Below, one piece after another: positions 1-14,200 of a stretch of DNA of 64,000 nt (position 1 is the stretch's first letter; the number at the start of each line of letters is the position of its first letter). The notes beneath the pieces were generated by a model. The model searched no databases. It was not told the origin of the DNA and saw only the letters and a list, made by a program, of their open reading frames with translations. The stretch comes from Echinostoma caproni (lineage: Eukaryota; Platyhelminthes; Trematoda; Plagiorchiida; Echinostomatidae): positions 65,628-129,627 of the forward strand of contig UZAN01039492.1 in NCBI GenBank assembly GCA_900618425.1, written 5' to 3'. The position numbers were made by a program, and so were the translations under genes.

Positions 1-1448
1 CATTAACCAAGCTCCTTCTCCCTGACACATCCATAACTCTGAGTAACTGGGAGCGGAGGGCTGCGAGCTGCTGCTTTGACACTTTCAAAACCTCAAACAG
101 TCATTAAGAGAAACCATCGTAAGTGGATTTTACTTTCCCGGAACCGCATTAACTCAACGTCTTGTTACTCTCAAGCACATTAACACAACAAACTGAATCG
201 ATTTTGTCTCCGCCACAAAACCTTTGGTCTGTCCCCTAACCTTTTCATTCTTGTACAGCAAACTTTAGCAAATTAAGAGTCCTTTAGTTGGTTTAAATTT
301 GTATGCAATTCGTTCGTTGCCAGGTGTTGCCCCCCGCCCATTGCTGCTCGGCTACTGTTCACGTTTCTTGGTGTAGTTATTTTAAACACAATAAATGGTG
401 AAAATTTATCCAACTGACTGAATCGCAAAATAGATGGTAAATGCAGGACTTCTGAGAATCGCTACCAATTTATTTTAATCCATTTATACATCTATATAGC
501 TTAGCTTGACTGTATGCATTTGCAATAACGGATGATCTGATTAGGACATCAAAGAAAACAACTATGTTTGCAGTTACCTTTTTCGATTTAATTATGTTTA
601 GAAGATGAAGATGAGTTTGGGTTTCTATGAGTGTCCCAAATGGGAATTGAATTTGGAATAATGAAAAGAATTCTATGCAATTAGCATTTGCTGGTTTTAA
701 CCAGGAAACATCACGTGGTGCTAATTATCGGTAAGAAAAACATGATTCGGTCAATCTGTTGTGGATATACCTCAAATGACAAAGTTGACTCATTTCAAAA
801 TTGCTATGCAAGCTTGTTGACATCCCCAACGTGTACTTTCATTGTCGAAGGTTCAGATGGAAGTGAACGATGAACTCTTTTTATGTACGCTTTTTGCGAG
901 TAAAGCGCTGACTGCTGCCAGTATTAGAAGTAATTTAACGTGGATAAGTGTTCCTTTGAATGAACGAAGCTATTAACTCATAGACATAACTGTCTCAAGT
1001 GTTGGAATGGTTACTTTGTCATGGAAACCAATTTTTATTTGATGATTTGTCTATGTTTATTAGCTGTAAACCGGCATTGTTTGACTACGTTCAAATGATT
1101 GCTTTCATTACTCGAACATCGAGTACGAGTAAATTATTACCTTCATCGATGCACCACATGTAACTTGATATTTCACATAATCTCCACTTTATGCTATAAG
1201 ATCCATCAATAATTCCGATACACATGTGCTGGACAGGAGATCCACGAAGATTATCTTCATACTTCCCAAAAGATTTCATTTTAAAAATCACTCAATTCTT
1301 CGAGGCTTCACACGTTTTTATTTTATTCCATTATCTGTGACCCTTATGAATAGACCAGGAGCTCTTCAATAATAAATAAAGAGAATAATTGCAAAATAAA
1401 AGTGGGAACAACGGATACTCAAATCGAGACCAACAATGGTCTTTCATC
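1..1448. other. No gene recognised
   Basis: AT-rich sequence with only chance frames. A short GC-rich patch near 325-350 (GTTGCCCCCCGCCC) has no context. Confidence 0.5.
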
Positions 1449-2260
1449 TCATCTCTTTTTATGCGGTTTTGCGGTCCTCAATGAAATATACAACTTTGAA
1501 TCCGACGTCAAACACTTATTCGGTGTTGTAGGATGCATGGGAAAGAAATTAAATTCTTGAAAGTTCGTTCTCGTAGCTCGGATGAACTGAATACCAGTTC
1601 GCCTGTTCGTCGAGTTTGGCAATTTGTTTGCAAACGTTTCATCACCAGTCGAGGTGACATTGTCAGTAATCGTGAAGTAGTAGCGCTCAGTTTGTATCCT
1701 TTTGTTTATATATGTTCTTCTCCAACTATTTATATTCCTTGTTCTCACTGTGGTTGACTTCGTTCGCCATTTAACTGGTGTGAGGGGCGGGTTCGGTCCG
1801 TTTTCAGGTCACCTCATGACCATTTTTATTGCATCATTTGATCCTTGACTTGCGTTGGGGTGTACATGTGATCCAGTTAGAAGTATCTGTATATTGAGTT
1901 GAGCAAGGTTCCAGAAATACTCTGGAGTGTTTTGGCCGCACTTGGTCGATAATTCTCAGTGATCCGAAGTCAAACAAATGTCCCTCTTGATCTTCGTAGA
2001 CGGAAATCAACGATAGCGGGTCTTGTCTCCTGGCTACCGATTGATTCTCACCGATCCTAGTTGAAAGGCTTCTCCAAGTGTGTCGTTTGGGCAGTTCTTG
2101 CAATTTATTTTGTAGATAACACTGCATTTATCCTTCACCGCTGTTCTCTCCTTTGGTTTTGCCGGACGTCCCCTTAAACAGGCGGTCGGATTTTGGGCCA
2201 CCTAGATTTCATATGATCTGAGCAATCTTGCTGTCATTTTGGCCTTGAGGCTGATCGTCT
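1449..2260 (-). mobile_element. Penelope-like element remnant: GIY-YIG endonuclease end and tail
   Basis: Read on the minus strand from about 2150 down, the translation gives CSVIYKINCKNCP. After a one-base frameshift near 2095 it gives SLSTRIGENQSVARRQDPLS, LISVYEDQEGHLFDFGSLRI and SRVFLE. This order (VxYKIxCxxCP, SLSTRIxEHQ, RRxDPLSLIxxH, GHxFDF, RxFLE) is the C-terminal GIY-YIG endonuclease and tail of Penelope-like retroelements. The part that would carry the YIG triad is shortened to KRHTWR, so the nuclease is broken. Further down, 1750-1449 holds an open frame with TSTGDETFANKLPNS that I take as the element's 3' trailing sequence; this is less certain. The 5' reverse transcriptase is missing. 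Confidence 0.68.
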
Positions 2261-5200
2261 CGCTTCCATGAATATTTCCTTTAAACATTTTGTATTACGT
2301 TGTGTAAACTTTGGTGTACACAACTGTATACAAAAACTAATCAAGTTGCACTCTTTCTGAAAACACAAAAAGGGAAAAATTTGTATGAGGCTTCCTATTG
2401 GTTTGCAATTCTTACAACTTCGCATACACAATTATCATGATCAAGTTGATGTAGAAGTTTAGGTCCTCTTACTTCGGAGATTTTTGTTTCTAACGGTGAT
2501 TTTTTACACTACTTGCAACCAAATCCTTATCATGAAAGCTGTCACGAGAAATGGCATTATTTTACCGCACATCGCATTCGAAGTGTATGAATCCTCAAAA
2601 ATAATAATGCAGCCTTTTGATTACTTTTTTCCAACAAAACTACTTTTAGGAGCATTTTTTGCAACAGTTGAAACTTCCGCCCTGCGGTTCCATAAGCTGA
2701 TTCTCAATAACTAACTCAGTAAAGAATATCAATGAGCTGGTGTTACTCAGATTTGCGGTCCTTATTATGCCAAATGATATTCATTCGCGGACTGGTGTGA
2801 TTTTCCACCAAAGACGCAAGGTACGTTGGAAGCGTGTCAGCGCATTGCCCTCAGGCGTCCTACGTAGACGGTAATTCATCTTTTTCGTCTGTCCACGTAC
2901 CCATTTTCAACTGAATTCAGTTTGTTGAGAGAAGATTTTATATTCAACTTATGATTTATAATCAAAACTACATGGACTCGCCTACTTCATGTTTACATTT
3001 CATACAGCATTTGATAATCATTTTACATGGCGGGGGTAAGGAGCAAAACATTTCCTTTCCATTTTTGCCGATTGATCTTTCTCCATTTATTTTTGAATAC
3101 TGATTTATATGGTTCATCAAAAACAATTTCTTGTCAAATAGAAGTTCTCGAGACCAAATTTTGGGGTACCACAAAAACTGAATCAGTTTTTAAACAATGA
3201 ACTTTTTACCTACTTCTAATCGCCATATTGGACTACTAAACTCATATAATGTTTCGTGTTTTGATGAACCCAACTATTATAATTTTTGTCTTAAAAAGGA
3301 ACAATGGCATTCAAGTTGAATAGTGATTTCCGTCGCTCACGGAAAGGGAGATTTTTTAACGCGAATGCATAATGGATAGCCTTGTTGTGCGTCCTCAAAT
3401 ATTAGGAACGCGAAGAGGAACCGAGTTCTGTTATGCGCATCTCGCATTATTGAATAATTTGTCTAACTTTCGTGGTACTTACACAGCACTGTCAATTAAA
3501 GGTGTATGTAACCTTTGGCTTGTTTTTCACCAACCTGGTGTGATGAACAGAACTACAGAAGTAAAAACCAATTATATTATACAGTTTCAGATTGTGTTGC
3601 AGCTTGTCTTGTGTGAACGAAAAATGTAAGTTCACGTTACTTGGAGAGAGAGCGTTATTGGCTACTTAGCTGATGAGTACCAGGACAACTTGTCATTAAC
3701 TTTCTTGCCTGACCTCCAATGAACATAAATCGAAGAGCAAGATGAAGGGGAAATTGGTTTCTTTTCTTTCTAATCATACAAATGGATTGCTAGCAATTGT
3801 CCGCAGAATGCTATTTTCCTAATTTTGAAATGTATTCAGAGTGTTAATGTCGCTCTGGGAGATTCAGGACACGGGTACACAGGTGAGCCAGTGAGTGAGT
3901 TGTTGCACAGGGTAAACCACCAACAACTTCAGGTAAAATATTTTTTCAGCGCATCGGATGCTTTGAAACGTCTTTCATCAGAACTGCTTGTGAAAGACAA
4001 TCTATGATACTTATGTATAAAAGGATAATCGGAAATCGAAATGGAAGGCACTTTATCTCTCTCCACTCGTATGCATTTGAGGAATCAAACTAAAATGATA
4101 GCTTTTGTACCATTTAGCGTTAGTTTATTTGTGTGATTTAGGGAAGCATAGACTCAGCTTGAAATAAGCTTATCCACGAAACATAACGCATCCGGTGACG
4201 AACACAAATCTTCCGTTTACTTTAGTTTCTAAGCAACCTTTTAAATCCACGTAGTCCCTACTTAATGATCAGTTTATCAGTTGAGTGCTCTTTCTGCAAT
4301 GAATTTCAATAAATATAGATATTTGATATTTGCTTTTGGTTTCAACAAATATCAAAGGAATGGTTCCAACATCGAAGAACTAATGGAGACGCACCCTACG
4401 TCGTTATTAACCAATAATACTGGTACTGTGATGAATCGTCGTGGTCAATCGCTCCATCAAATCTGGTTCACCTAAATGGTGGTGGCCCACGAGTGCTATG
4501 GCACAGCACATTGGAGTAGATTAGGGATTCCAGATTTCCTCAGTTAGAATTTCAATAGTTTTCCTTTGTAGATGGTTTCAAACCCCATTTGAATCCGTTG
4601 ATGGGGAGGGGTTCTTACTTGAGGAGGAACTCTCATGGGTTGTTCTCGAGTTGTCATGTGTGAATGCTCAGGGAACAGTTTATGCTTAAGTGGTAAGAGA
4701 TCAATGTTTCTGAGCATTTTTTGCCCTCACATTTAATTATCTCAGTTAATCAACCGAAATATTTATGGTCTACGCTTCAATAAAGAGCATTTATTTTTTC
4801 ACAATCGGAAAAAAGTGCTCTTCCTCGAGATGTTCTCACATACGATTCTTTAGGAAGATAACGAAATAAAAAGATTAAGGAAATTTACTAATAATGCTTA
4901 TGAATGATCTATGACAACGGGTTGTATTTCATTGACTGACATTATCACGTAACGTTCATTTTTTCATGATCGTTGTTTATTATTATTTATCGCTGTATTG
5001 AAGGAAGCCAACAATGGCTTCATCCAAACAGCTCAAGTAGTCTCATGCATACCGCGCGGAGATCCAACATACAAAGTGGTTCAAACCCGGCTTTTTTAAC
5101 TGAACAAAATAATCGACTGCAAAAGAAAGAACTAAGAAGAAGGTTTGGTCCCAAGAATAATCGAGATACCTGGCTTTAATCATAACAAAGAATATTAGAT

Positions 5201-6086
5201 TAATTTCCTTCTTTTAACTCATATCCTGTTTTGGGTAACAGGACAATACGTTTATTACTTCTGTGAATATGTTAAGGAGCAAACTGGTACAGTCTCAGAT
5301 TATTTACAATCTGTTAATTCATACATAGCGATTATTCTATCAAAACAGCAGTCTACAGTGACCAACGATTTCAAGCGCAAGCTTGCCGATGCACACCTTT
5401 CATCTTTCCAAACAACTTTATGATCGCCCCTCATTTCTCGAACAATTTTCGGTTGGAAATTAAGCTCACTCGAAATATTTTGAGAACTCGCTTCTCAATA
5501 TGGCAGTGGAGAATTCGGGAACAAAGACAAATTTGTTAATTGCCTACTGTGTATCCGTTTGACTTGTATCTCGCTTCGGTAGAAACCACAATTTTCTTTT
5601 TCGACAAAATACGTGTCAACTCATACACTTGAACCATATAGGGCTATACGGTTCGACTTCAGCTTTTGTTGGAGCTTGGACTGCCAAAACGTAATGCAAT
5701 CATTCGTTCAATGCCCTCAGGGATGCAGTTTCAGATCGTTGTACTAAGATCAATTTCGGTGATACACAAATTCCCCGCGGTTATGCCAGTGACCACTGAT
5801 TGTCACTGATCTCGTATATTTTAGACTGGAGCAGAATACACCATCGACGACGTAGAATGATTTGTTTCTTTGGAAATTATTATTTCAGACTGAGTGTGTA
5901 GTGACGAAAATCCGTCGATGCAGTCGATTTTTCATAGCAGAGCAATTCCACTAAAACGTTTCATTCTTGTAATTTAATTGATTTGACTATATTATGCTGA
6001 AGAAATCCCAAATGATTTAAATCGAATTGGAGAGAATTGGTTGAGTATGTTAACAATATTTTTGCTTATTTGTTCAGTTAGTTATT
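2261..6086. other. No gene recognised
   Basis: AT-rich, with short frames on both strands only (the longest 85 residues at 3372-3629, no motif). No RNA gene or repeat boundary was seen. Confidence 0.5.
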
Positions 6087-6345
6087 GCGTGGTGGTGGCT
6101 CAGTGGCTTAGTCGCTGTCACCGGCGTGCTTTACACACTANCATCGCCACCGGACTTTGGTGTAGGCAGCTCTGCTGTCGTCCGGTTCAGTACCGCGCCC
6201 AACTTATCGGGGCCCTTGTTCGTTCTCCACTCCGACTCTCGGGGTTCCGGTTACCGGTTTTCACCACAGAATAGCAGGTCCTCTTGTTTACGGGGTTCAC
6301 CCCGTCTGCTGTTCATTAGACTTAGGTGCGAAGAAAAGCGTTAGA
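6087..6345 (+). mobile_element. GC-rich tRNA-headed repeat
   Basis: The block begins GGTGGTGGCTCAGTGGCTTAGTCG, an A-box-like head close to the one at 63970, and stays GC-rich to about 6330 in an otherwise AT-rich region. CGGTTCAGTACCGCGCCC near 6182 may be the remains of a B box. An N at 6141 shows an assembly uncertainty. Several overlapping frames are open here because of GC content, and none looks like a protein. Confidence 0.5.
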
Positions 6346-6908
6346 AGGTGTTGGCTATGCGGTAACAGATGCACAAAATGACGCAATTTTCTGCTGTTTT
6401 GAATATATCAGAAAAAAGGGTACACCCACGCACAACTTCTTGCCAGATTGCCCGCTTAACCCCTCCCAGTTATGACGTATATCATCAAATGATGATGCTC
6501 TCATGTGAAATAACATACGTGCGCCATGATTATTGCAAACCCGTCCTTTGATTCGTTGAAACTTCGCGGAATTTCTCTTGAATGTCAAATGGAAAAATTA
6601 AAACTAGGTGTTTTGGCCAAAAGCTTATTAGGTTACTGGAAGTCTAATTTGAGCAGTCTGTGTTTTAGACGTTACGATTGCTGTTGTTTATTTGTACGTT
6701 ATTCGTGATACCCCCTCTGTATAGGGCTTATAGCATCAACAGTGAAAGGCAAGTTACGAATTCAAAATCATCCTAACGCACTTTGATCAGCAGCACTGCT
6801 CTTGAGGCCAGTCTTGGTCGCACTCCGTTGGGCTCAAACTCGAGTAGACAGTTGAGTAACGCTTCTCCGCACCTGCGTTTCTGAACATTTTTAATCACCG
6901 GTTCAGTG

Positions 6909-7624
6909 NNNNNNNNNNNNNNNNNNNNNNNNNNNNNNNNNNNNNNNNNNNNNNNNNNNNNNNNNNNNNNNNNNNNNNNNNNNNNNNNNNNNNNNNNNNN
7001 NNNNNNNNNNNNNNNNNNNNNNNNNNNNNNNNNNNNNNNNNNNNNNNNNNNNNNNNNNNNNNNNNNNNNNNNNNNNNNNNNNNNNNNNNNNNNNNNNNNN
7101 NNNNNNNNNNNNNNNNNNNNNNNNNNNNNNNNNNNNNNNNNNNNNNNNNNNNNNNNNNNNNNNNNNNNNNNNNNNNNNNNNNNNNNNNNNNNNNNNNNNN
7201 NNNNNNNNNNNNNNNNNNNNNNNNNNNNNNNNNNNNNNNNNNNNNNNNNNNNNNNNNNNNNNNNNNNNNNNNNNNNNNNNNNNNNNNNNNNNNNNNNNNN
7301 NNNNNNNNNNNNNNNNNNNNNNNNNNNNNNNNNNNNNNNNNNNNNNNNNNNNNNNNNNNNNNNNNNNNNNNNNNNNNNNNNNNNNNNNNNNNNNNNNNNN
7401 NNNNNNNNNNNNNNNNNNNNNNNNNNNNNNNNNNNNNNNNNNNNNNNNNNNNNNNNNNNNNNNNNNNNNNNNNNNNNNNNNNNNNNNNNNNNNNNNNNNN
7501 NNNNNNNNNNNNNNNNNNNNNNNNNNNNNNNNNNNNNNNNNNNNNNNNNNNNNNNNNNNNNNNNNNNNNNNNNNNNNNNNNNNNNNNNNNNNNNNNNNNN
7601 NNNNNNNNNNNNNNNNNNNNNNNN
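6909..7624. other. Assembly gap (716 N)
   Basis: Run of N. Open frames that appear to cross it have no coding meaning. Confidence 0.99.
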
Positions 7625-7800
7625 ATTTCAGGGGAATATTTTCGTGAAACTCTCCAGTGTAATGCTTTCTTTATTTGCAATACTTACCCATAGTTGTACC
7701 TTTTCAACTATTCAACGATGGTTGCGAGTTTCAAATTATTCAGCCGTCTCATTCTTTTCTTTTAGAGTTAGGTTATAACTGACCTTTTCAATTGGCAAGA

Positions 7801-8035
7801 CATTTGAGTGCACACTTTCACGCATTGAAAACCAATCGACGTTCATCCACACAACTGCAGTTGGAAGAAGAAATTTTTGACTGCCGTCAGCGTGAGTTTG
7901 AGGTGAATGTATCCAGTGTTGCGCATCGATGAACTACACAAATTAACAAAACGTTTAGAGACAGATAATCTTTCTTTGCATACATTCTCAGAAGGTGTAT
8001 GGTTAGATTTACATACAGTGAAAGGTCTGGAGACC
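7801..8035 (+). pseudogene. Possible frameshifted coiled-coil coding remnant
   Basis: One frame (7801-7920) gives LQLEEEIFDCRQREFEVNVS with a heptad-like pattern, then meets TGA at 7930. In the +1 frame the text continues as RIDELHKLTKRLETDNLSLH (from about 7922), also strongly helical and charged. The two pieces read as one coiled coil interrupted by a single-base shift. The first piece could instead be an exon with a donor at GAG|GTGAAT (7903), but no sensible intron leads to the second. The protein family is not recognised. Upstream lies the assembly gap ending at 7624, so a missing 5' part is possible. Confidence 0.3.
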
Positions 8036-8269
8036 ATGTTTATGTTTTGGACATATCACAGAAGACAACCGGAACCAATATATAGGATACAAAAAGAAAA
8101 AATATCACAGGTTTCAGAAACGGTGCGGAAAGAAAAATGTTTCGGTCTTGTTGCGCTTTTAGCAAGCATCTATTACCACGATTCCGAACGTCAACTTTGT
8201 TGTTCTCCTGTCAGTTTCGCACATGTTTCTAATTTGCAGAAGTTCGAAGCTAGAGACTGGTGGACATGA

Positions 8270-11200
8270 GCTATTGTTCTTACTCTTTCTAGCCGGTATA
8301 AATCATGCAGTTTCTGGAAACCGGCAATCTTCCTTGATCCCTCCAAGTCTAGATCTCTTGATGAATACGGCTATACTCACATAATTGCAAGTCATGTACG
8401 GATTCTTACGTGTGTAACACTTGATTGTTGGACATGTTGAAAGCTTTGTTTCTCCGTTTGGTCGACATAACGGGTGTTTTATCCATAATACACAGTGGCG
8501 GAACATTCCTTATCCTGTGCAGACATCCTCAGATAATGGCCAGAGGAGGCGTACGCCATCACGGTTAAACATGTCGGCAAACTTGAAACAGTTGTTGTTT
8601 ACTGTTAGGTGAGCTTGACAAGCGCGTTGCAGGCGGCTCGTTGTGTGATATGCATAGCATAGTGGCGATAGTCTGAGAAACAAATCATCTCCTCTGGATC
8701 GCACAGAGAAAATGTATTTCGGAAAAGAATGGATCATTCAAATAGATTTGCTGTTCAAAGGCATCTCAAATATCCCATTTAATAGAAAAACTGAATTCCG
8801 CACGTCTTTTTATCTTCGTTAGATCTTCTATAGTTATCATGCAGCTTCAGAAAGACAGGAAAGCTGGGTTTGGCGTGTATTCTTGCTACTTGATATACTC
8901 CTAATGGTAAGGAAGCACAAACCATTATGGATATCCGGAGTTAATTGTGTGCTTTTTGAAACCACGGATCAGTTATTCCCCTGAAACGCTTTTCAAGGGT
9001 TTGCCGACGTATCCTTACATGTATCATAATAGGCCAACCAAATCAAAAACAGGTATGGATATTCCGTATGTTGCTTAAAGCATCTAAAATTGACCGTAGG
9101 CTTATGGATGTTAACAGCTTCAGTCAGTCATCGGCTTTTTCATATTTACTGCCTTTTTTGAATACACAACGGTACAATTTTCAGGAATGTGCAAGCGGCC
9201 AACCACAGGGCTGCCCTTCAAAACACAATGAGTTTTTTCAAGGCTTTGTTATTAACATTGACTGTCACTCACAAAAGTAGACCAAATGAGAAAGGATGTT
9301 GCCACAATTTCATTCATAAAGCCTGAAATGGTTTGCAACCGCCATCCACTGAATTCTTTACTTCCATCCATAAGATAAAGGACAGTATTTGCTGAAATGT
9401 TTTGCACGTCTAGTATGAAGACTTAAAATTGCTCAGATGTTCTTATAACAACAGATATATACACTTGGATTATACTTCAAAAAGACTCGTGCATTTATAT
9501 AATTAATAATAAAGATGAAACCCCTATCAAGCGTACTCATAAAATTATAACAATTTCTTCGTCTTCATAACAAACCGTACACTTGATTTTCTAACGCACA
9601 TTAACCTACTTATTTCGATGAGTACCGCAAATGTCTATCTGAAATGTGACAGCAAACGGAACACAATTCATATTTTCGTTCACTAGTAATTATGTAAACT
9701 CGTGCGAGTTTCACCCCCAAAGAGAGACGTTTGATCGGACCATTGTTGCCTCATTCAAATGCCTGACAATGTGTTCCAGGTTTCAACAGAAGCCAAGTGA
9801 CCAGGACCTCAACCAAGATTTCGGAAAACAAAGCTTTCTAGAGGGTATACTCCTCAGTGGGTACTGTTAATCTGACCGTGGAGGTTATGCTGATATTAAC
9901 CGTATCAAGAAAACAACCGCTTACAATATTATTTAGGATAAAGTAGCATAATGAGGATAATATCCAAGAATGGGAAACGACAGAAGAGTAGGAAGAAGCG
10001 TAATCTGATTGCAATTTATGAACTTTCTTTATTAGATCAAAACACGCAAGCACGCACGCATTTGGGTGCGCATTTGGATGTACGTATTTAGAGTGAGAAT
10101 CACAAAGCTTCGTTTGTGTCGTGCAGTATGATTATCTTTGATATCTTTGTTGGCTGACAAAGGATGTGCTTGCTGGTCACCAGATATACATGGTAAACAA
10201 GACGTACAGGTCAATTGCTCAGTAGGTGTGCTAAAGCCTAATGAGAGGTGTGATTGAAGACTGTTCTAATCCTGCTGGTTCAAAAGTAAATTAAAATGGT
10301 AGCGGTGAAGCCAGAAGCCGTACATCAGCGTAATGAATGACATCACTCGGTAGTTAACTATTTTAAAAAGAGCGTGCACTGTGGTCGTAAAGTACAATGA
10401 AACATTGACCGGTAATGGTTTTACTTCGATCACATGTGACAACACCAAAACGTAGACAACATTTGCAGTTCGCGAGAAAATAAACGCAAATCAAAAGAAA
10501 CACTGACGAATGACCATATGTTCAAACCCTTGAGCGGCATCAAAGTTCTTGTCGACTTTCAGCTAAATTTGCCGTTGCTAGACGTTCCCCTAATGCCAGC
10601 TAACATCATCAATCCTTGGAGTGCGGTGATAGCTGTCAGAATGTGGTAAACCCGTACATAACCCCCAGTTGTCACGTTTGTGTCCAGGTCTGTGCCCTGA
10701 AACATAGCTCACTGAAAACTGTCGGATGTCAGCTTAAAAGATATCACGTCTGTGTGAATTTCTTTACGTTATTTCTAAACCTGTCTCTCTGCAAGTATAG
10801 TGATTGATGCTGACAAAATTGTTAAAGGGGAAAAAAATTTTGAATAAGTTTTAACACGATTTCCAGTGATTAGTAAAAGGAATCGCTCATTCATTGAAAT
10901 CAATTCTCTTTTGAAATGTCATTCTTTTGCCTCATGTAAATGTGTTGAGTTTCAAAACGTAAACTACAGAGCACACTGTATCTCTCTAAATCTGCAATTA
11001 TCCATATAGGTATTCAACTGAGTGTTTGCTCGTTTAGTTTGTTACTACGCTTTGTACAGAATTATTCCATTTTGACAATCCCGAGAGCAACACAGAGCAA
11101 CAGTAACAACTTTTAAGTGATGCCTGTTGCTTGTTTAATTGTACCACTTTGTAAATGAGGAACAACCAGAGGTGCCAATGCTATAAACACGATAATTTTT

Positions 11201-14200
11201 GATCTACTTTTGGAAGTGATAACTAAATCTGGGTTACTTGAACGAGAGGCTTTAATAGGGTCTTAAAACAGATAACCATACCTTGGGCATCGCTGTCTTG
11301 AATGCGAAAGCAAAAGGACTAGAGAGCCTTTTTACTATCCTCATTCCTCGCAAACGTTACAAATTTCCTCCTAGCATGATAGGCTTTCACTATAGCTGAA
11401 GTTGTTTTTTTCTAACTCTATTGTGTATTCCTAATCAAATTTCCTTATTCAAATATACTTCATTATAAAGTAAAACGTTGAACACAACTTCAAAGGTAAA
11501 AGTATATTTTAGTGTTTAGTTATAAACTGAATAAATCATTTTCCGTTATATGTAATTCTCATAAAATCGGTAAGAATCACCTAGCTTTGAATGAACGATA
11601 AGCCATCAAAGTGTATTTCTTGTTGAAATCAGTTGTTTATTTAGTTAATGTTTAGTATCCGTAACTCAGGAATGATTAAAGTGGTGCTTTCGCGCTATTT
11701 TCAGCACACTACTTTCAGAAAAACCCCAAAATTGTATTTTGTGGGTCAGTGGAGTATTTTAGAAAGACCTTCGTTTAATGAGTGCTTCGAATGACGTTCT
11801 GTGCTATTGGTATTCCCAAAACTTTGGCATTAACTCAATACTTAAACAATTACTTTATGTTTGCTCATCATCTTTGACCAGTTCATCTATCGTATCCTTG
11901 TTGTCTGTACGCTCAAACGTATTCCACAGCTGGATGACAATCATGGTGTAATTTGCCCATTATAAGTCATACAAATTATTTTATGTAAGCGCCCTGGTAT
12001 AATTTGTGGCACAATACATCATTGAGTGAGCTGCGTTTGCCTGAGATGCCAGCAGTGAGCCTCATCATTTTACTGACACCTGGATACCATTTGGAGTGGC
12101 TCTTGTTGCTCTATCTCTTTCATATGCTTGTATCTTGATGTTTATTGGTGATCTTCTTTTTCAGACAAAAACGCAGACTCTATGACCCCGTTTACTCGAA
12201 TTCCTCGACATATGAGAAACCGAAAAGTGCCAATGGGTTTGCTGCACTTATTACGTAATCTTCCGAGGTGAGTCCTAGCACAGTGCATCTTGGTTACGGG
12301 CAACCCTTAGTTTTGAGTACGCTCAGGAAAACGACTAATGTTTTATATCGTTATGACTGAAAAATCATAGAATAGCAGAGTGCCAAGCTATATTCCCTCT
12401 GCCTGATCACCTATAAGAGTTGTTGAAATAAGTTTGTAAAAGTTTATTCTTTACCCCTTCACATTTAAGAGAAGTGTCTGACTGGAAACCAGATTTGTCA
12501 ACAGATATATAATTTCATCATATTTTACGCAACCCATAAGAAGGTTTCCTTCGAACAGCTAAGGTGCCATCCGTTATTTACCATAAACTGTTTAAAAGGA
12601 GGAGGTAATAAACATTTGTTACCATATTTTGAGACTTCCAATCTATTAGGGCCTTTGAATCCATCAAACAGGAAAAAACTAACTCGTGAATCAATATCAC
12701 ATCAATATCAATAAATGCTTTGAAGTAAATTATTAAGGCGTGCCGGAGACAAACTTCTGCTTCATATTCCACGGTTTTACACAAATTTTGTACTTATCAC
12801 AAGAAACGAGATGTGTCGTTTGGGAGAGTGAATGCCGTTGATCTAAGACGTTTGTGCGTGCTAAAAATGATTGGGTAGAACAAATAAGTCAAATAAAGTG
12901 AGGGCGATTTCAATGCTTACGTTCCACGGTAATCAGAAAGCTTTGAACAAAATTAGAAAAGATTTAAACTGAGCTATTTATCACTGAACGGCAAATTAAG
13001 TTATGTAACTTATGGAAAAACTAGCCCTTGTATAAGCCGGTGAATTATTTTCAGCTCAAACAAATCACTTATTTCAATCTGGATCCCTTGTTTCTGAATT
13101 ACAATATTGCATCATACTGCAGTTTAACTGGTCTTCACAGCGCTCACGATGCCGCAGAAGTGGTTTGAGTAAATAGCATAATACATTTGCAAAATATGTT
13201 TGATTCTGCTCCGTTAGAAATCATGTATTAGTATCTAGACAGAAATAAGACTAATTATTATTTGATGCAATTTCCTGGCACACTGGAGCAAAGCACCGGT
13301 AAATCATTTGAATAATATCACTGTCCGGATTAAATTGTTGGGACTAAAATTACCTAAACATTAAAAACTATGTATTCGAAGTTCTCATGGATATCATCTG
13401 ACAGTATGCTGCTGGCCCAAAATAAAACAATTACGGTCTAAGAGCCGATTGGTTCATTATGAATGTGATTTGTTTTTGTGCCGTTTAGCTTTATAACCAA
13501 TTTAAAATTAATAACACGTCCCAGTCCAATTGTTCTTCATTTAAAGGTTTCATTCAAAGTAGTTAATTTGGCTGCCATCTCGTTTTAGTACATCTCCGAT
13601 TTTTGGTTATACTTCACTCCTTAAGTTCAATTTATTTCAATTACTGATATTGCTAGAGACAATTTCTTTGTAGATATATGGTGCTCAGTAGCACGTAGTT
13701 AGTTAGTCATTAGCTATTAGGTTATGAAAATGAATATAAAATAAGAAATGCTTAGTAAATTAAATAAAAGGTTAATAAATAAAGTGTTTCATACTTAAAG
13801 GTTTTACACACGTTTTTCACACAAGTAAAACTCAGAGTAAGAAATANTTTAAAACAGAATAAACATTGTATATTTTATTGACAATCGAAACTTTTGGATC
13901 AGACAAGACCTAAAATTTATTGAGGGTTACATCGTCAAAACTCAGACAACTTGTGTCAAGAAAATCAGATGTCTTTAGTGTTACGTGTGATGAGATATTG
14001 CTATGGCAACTGTTCTGTGAAACGCTAGGTTGTGATTGATTGTGCGGTACATAATTCACTCTGTTAGTGGTAACCACAGAGTTCTCAAGCCTGATGTAGC
14101 GGTTTGCTCAAAGAAATAGTTATTGTGACTGCACTGCATAGAATGTAATATATGAGATCCACTGGACAGATGTTTGAAGCTTTCAACTTCCTTCCTCGTT

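Noticed and set aside
6895..7778. Long open frames across 6.9-7.8 kb on both strands
   Set aside because: They consist almost entirely of N from an assembly gap.
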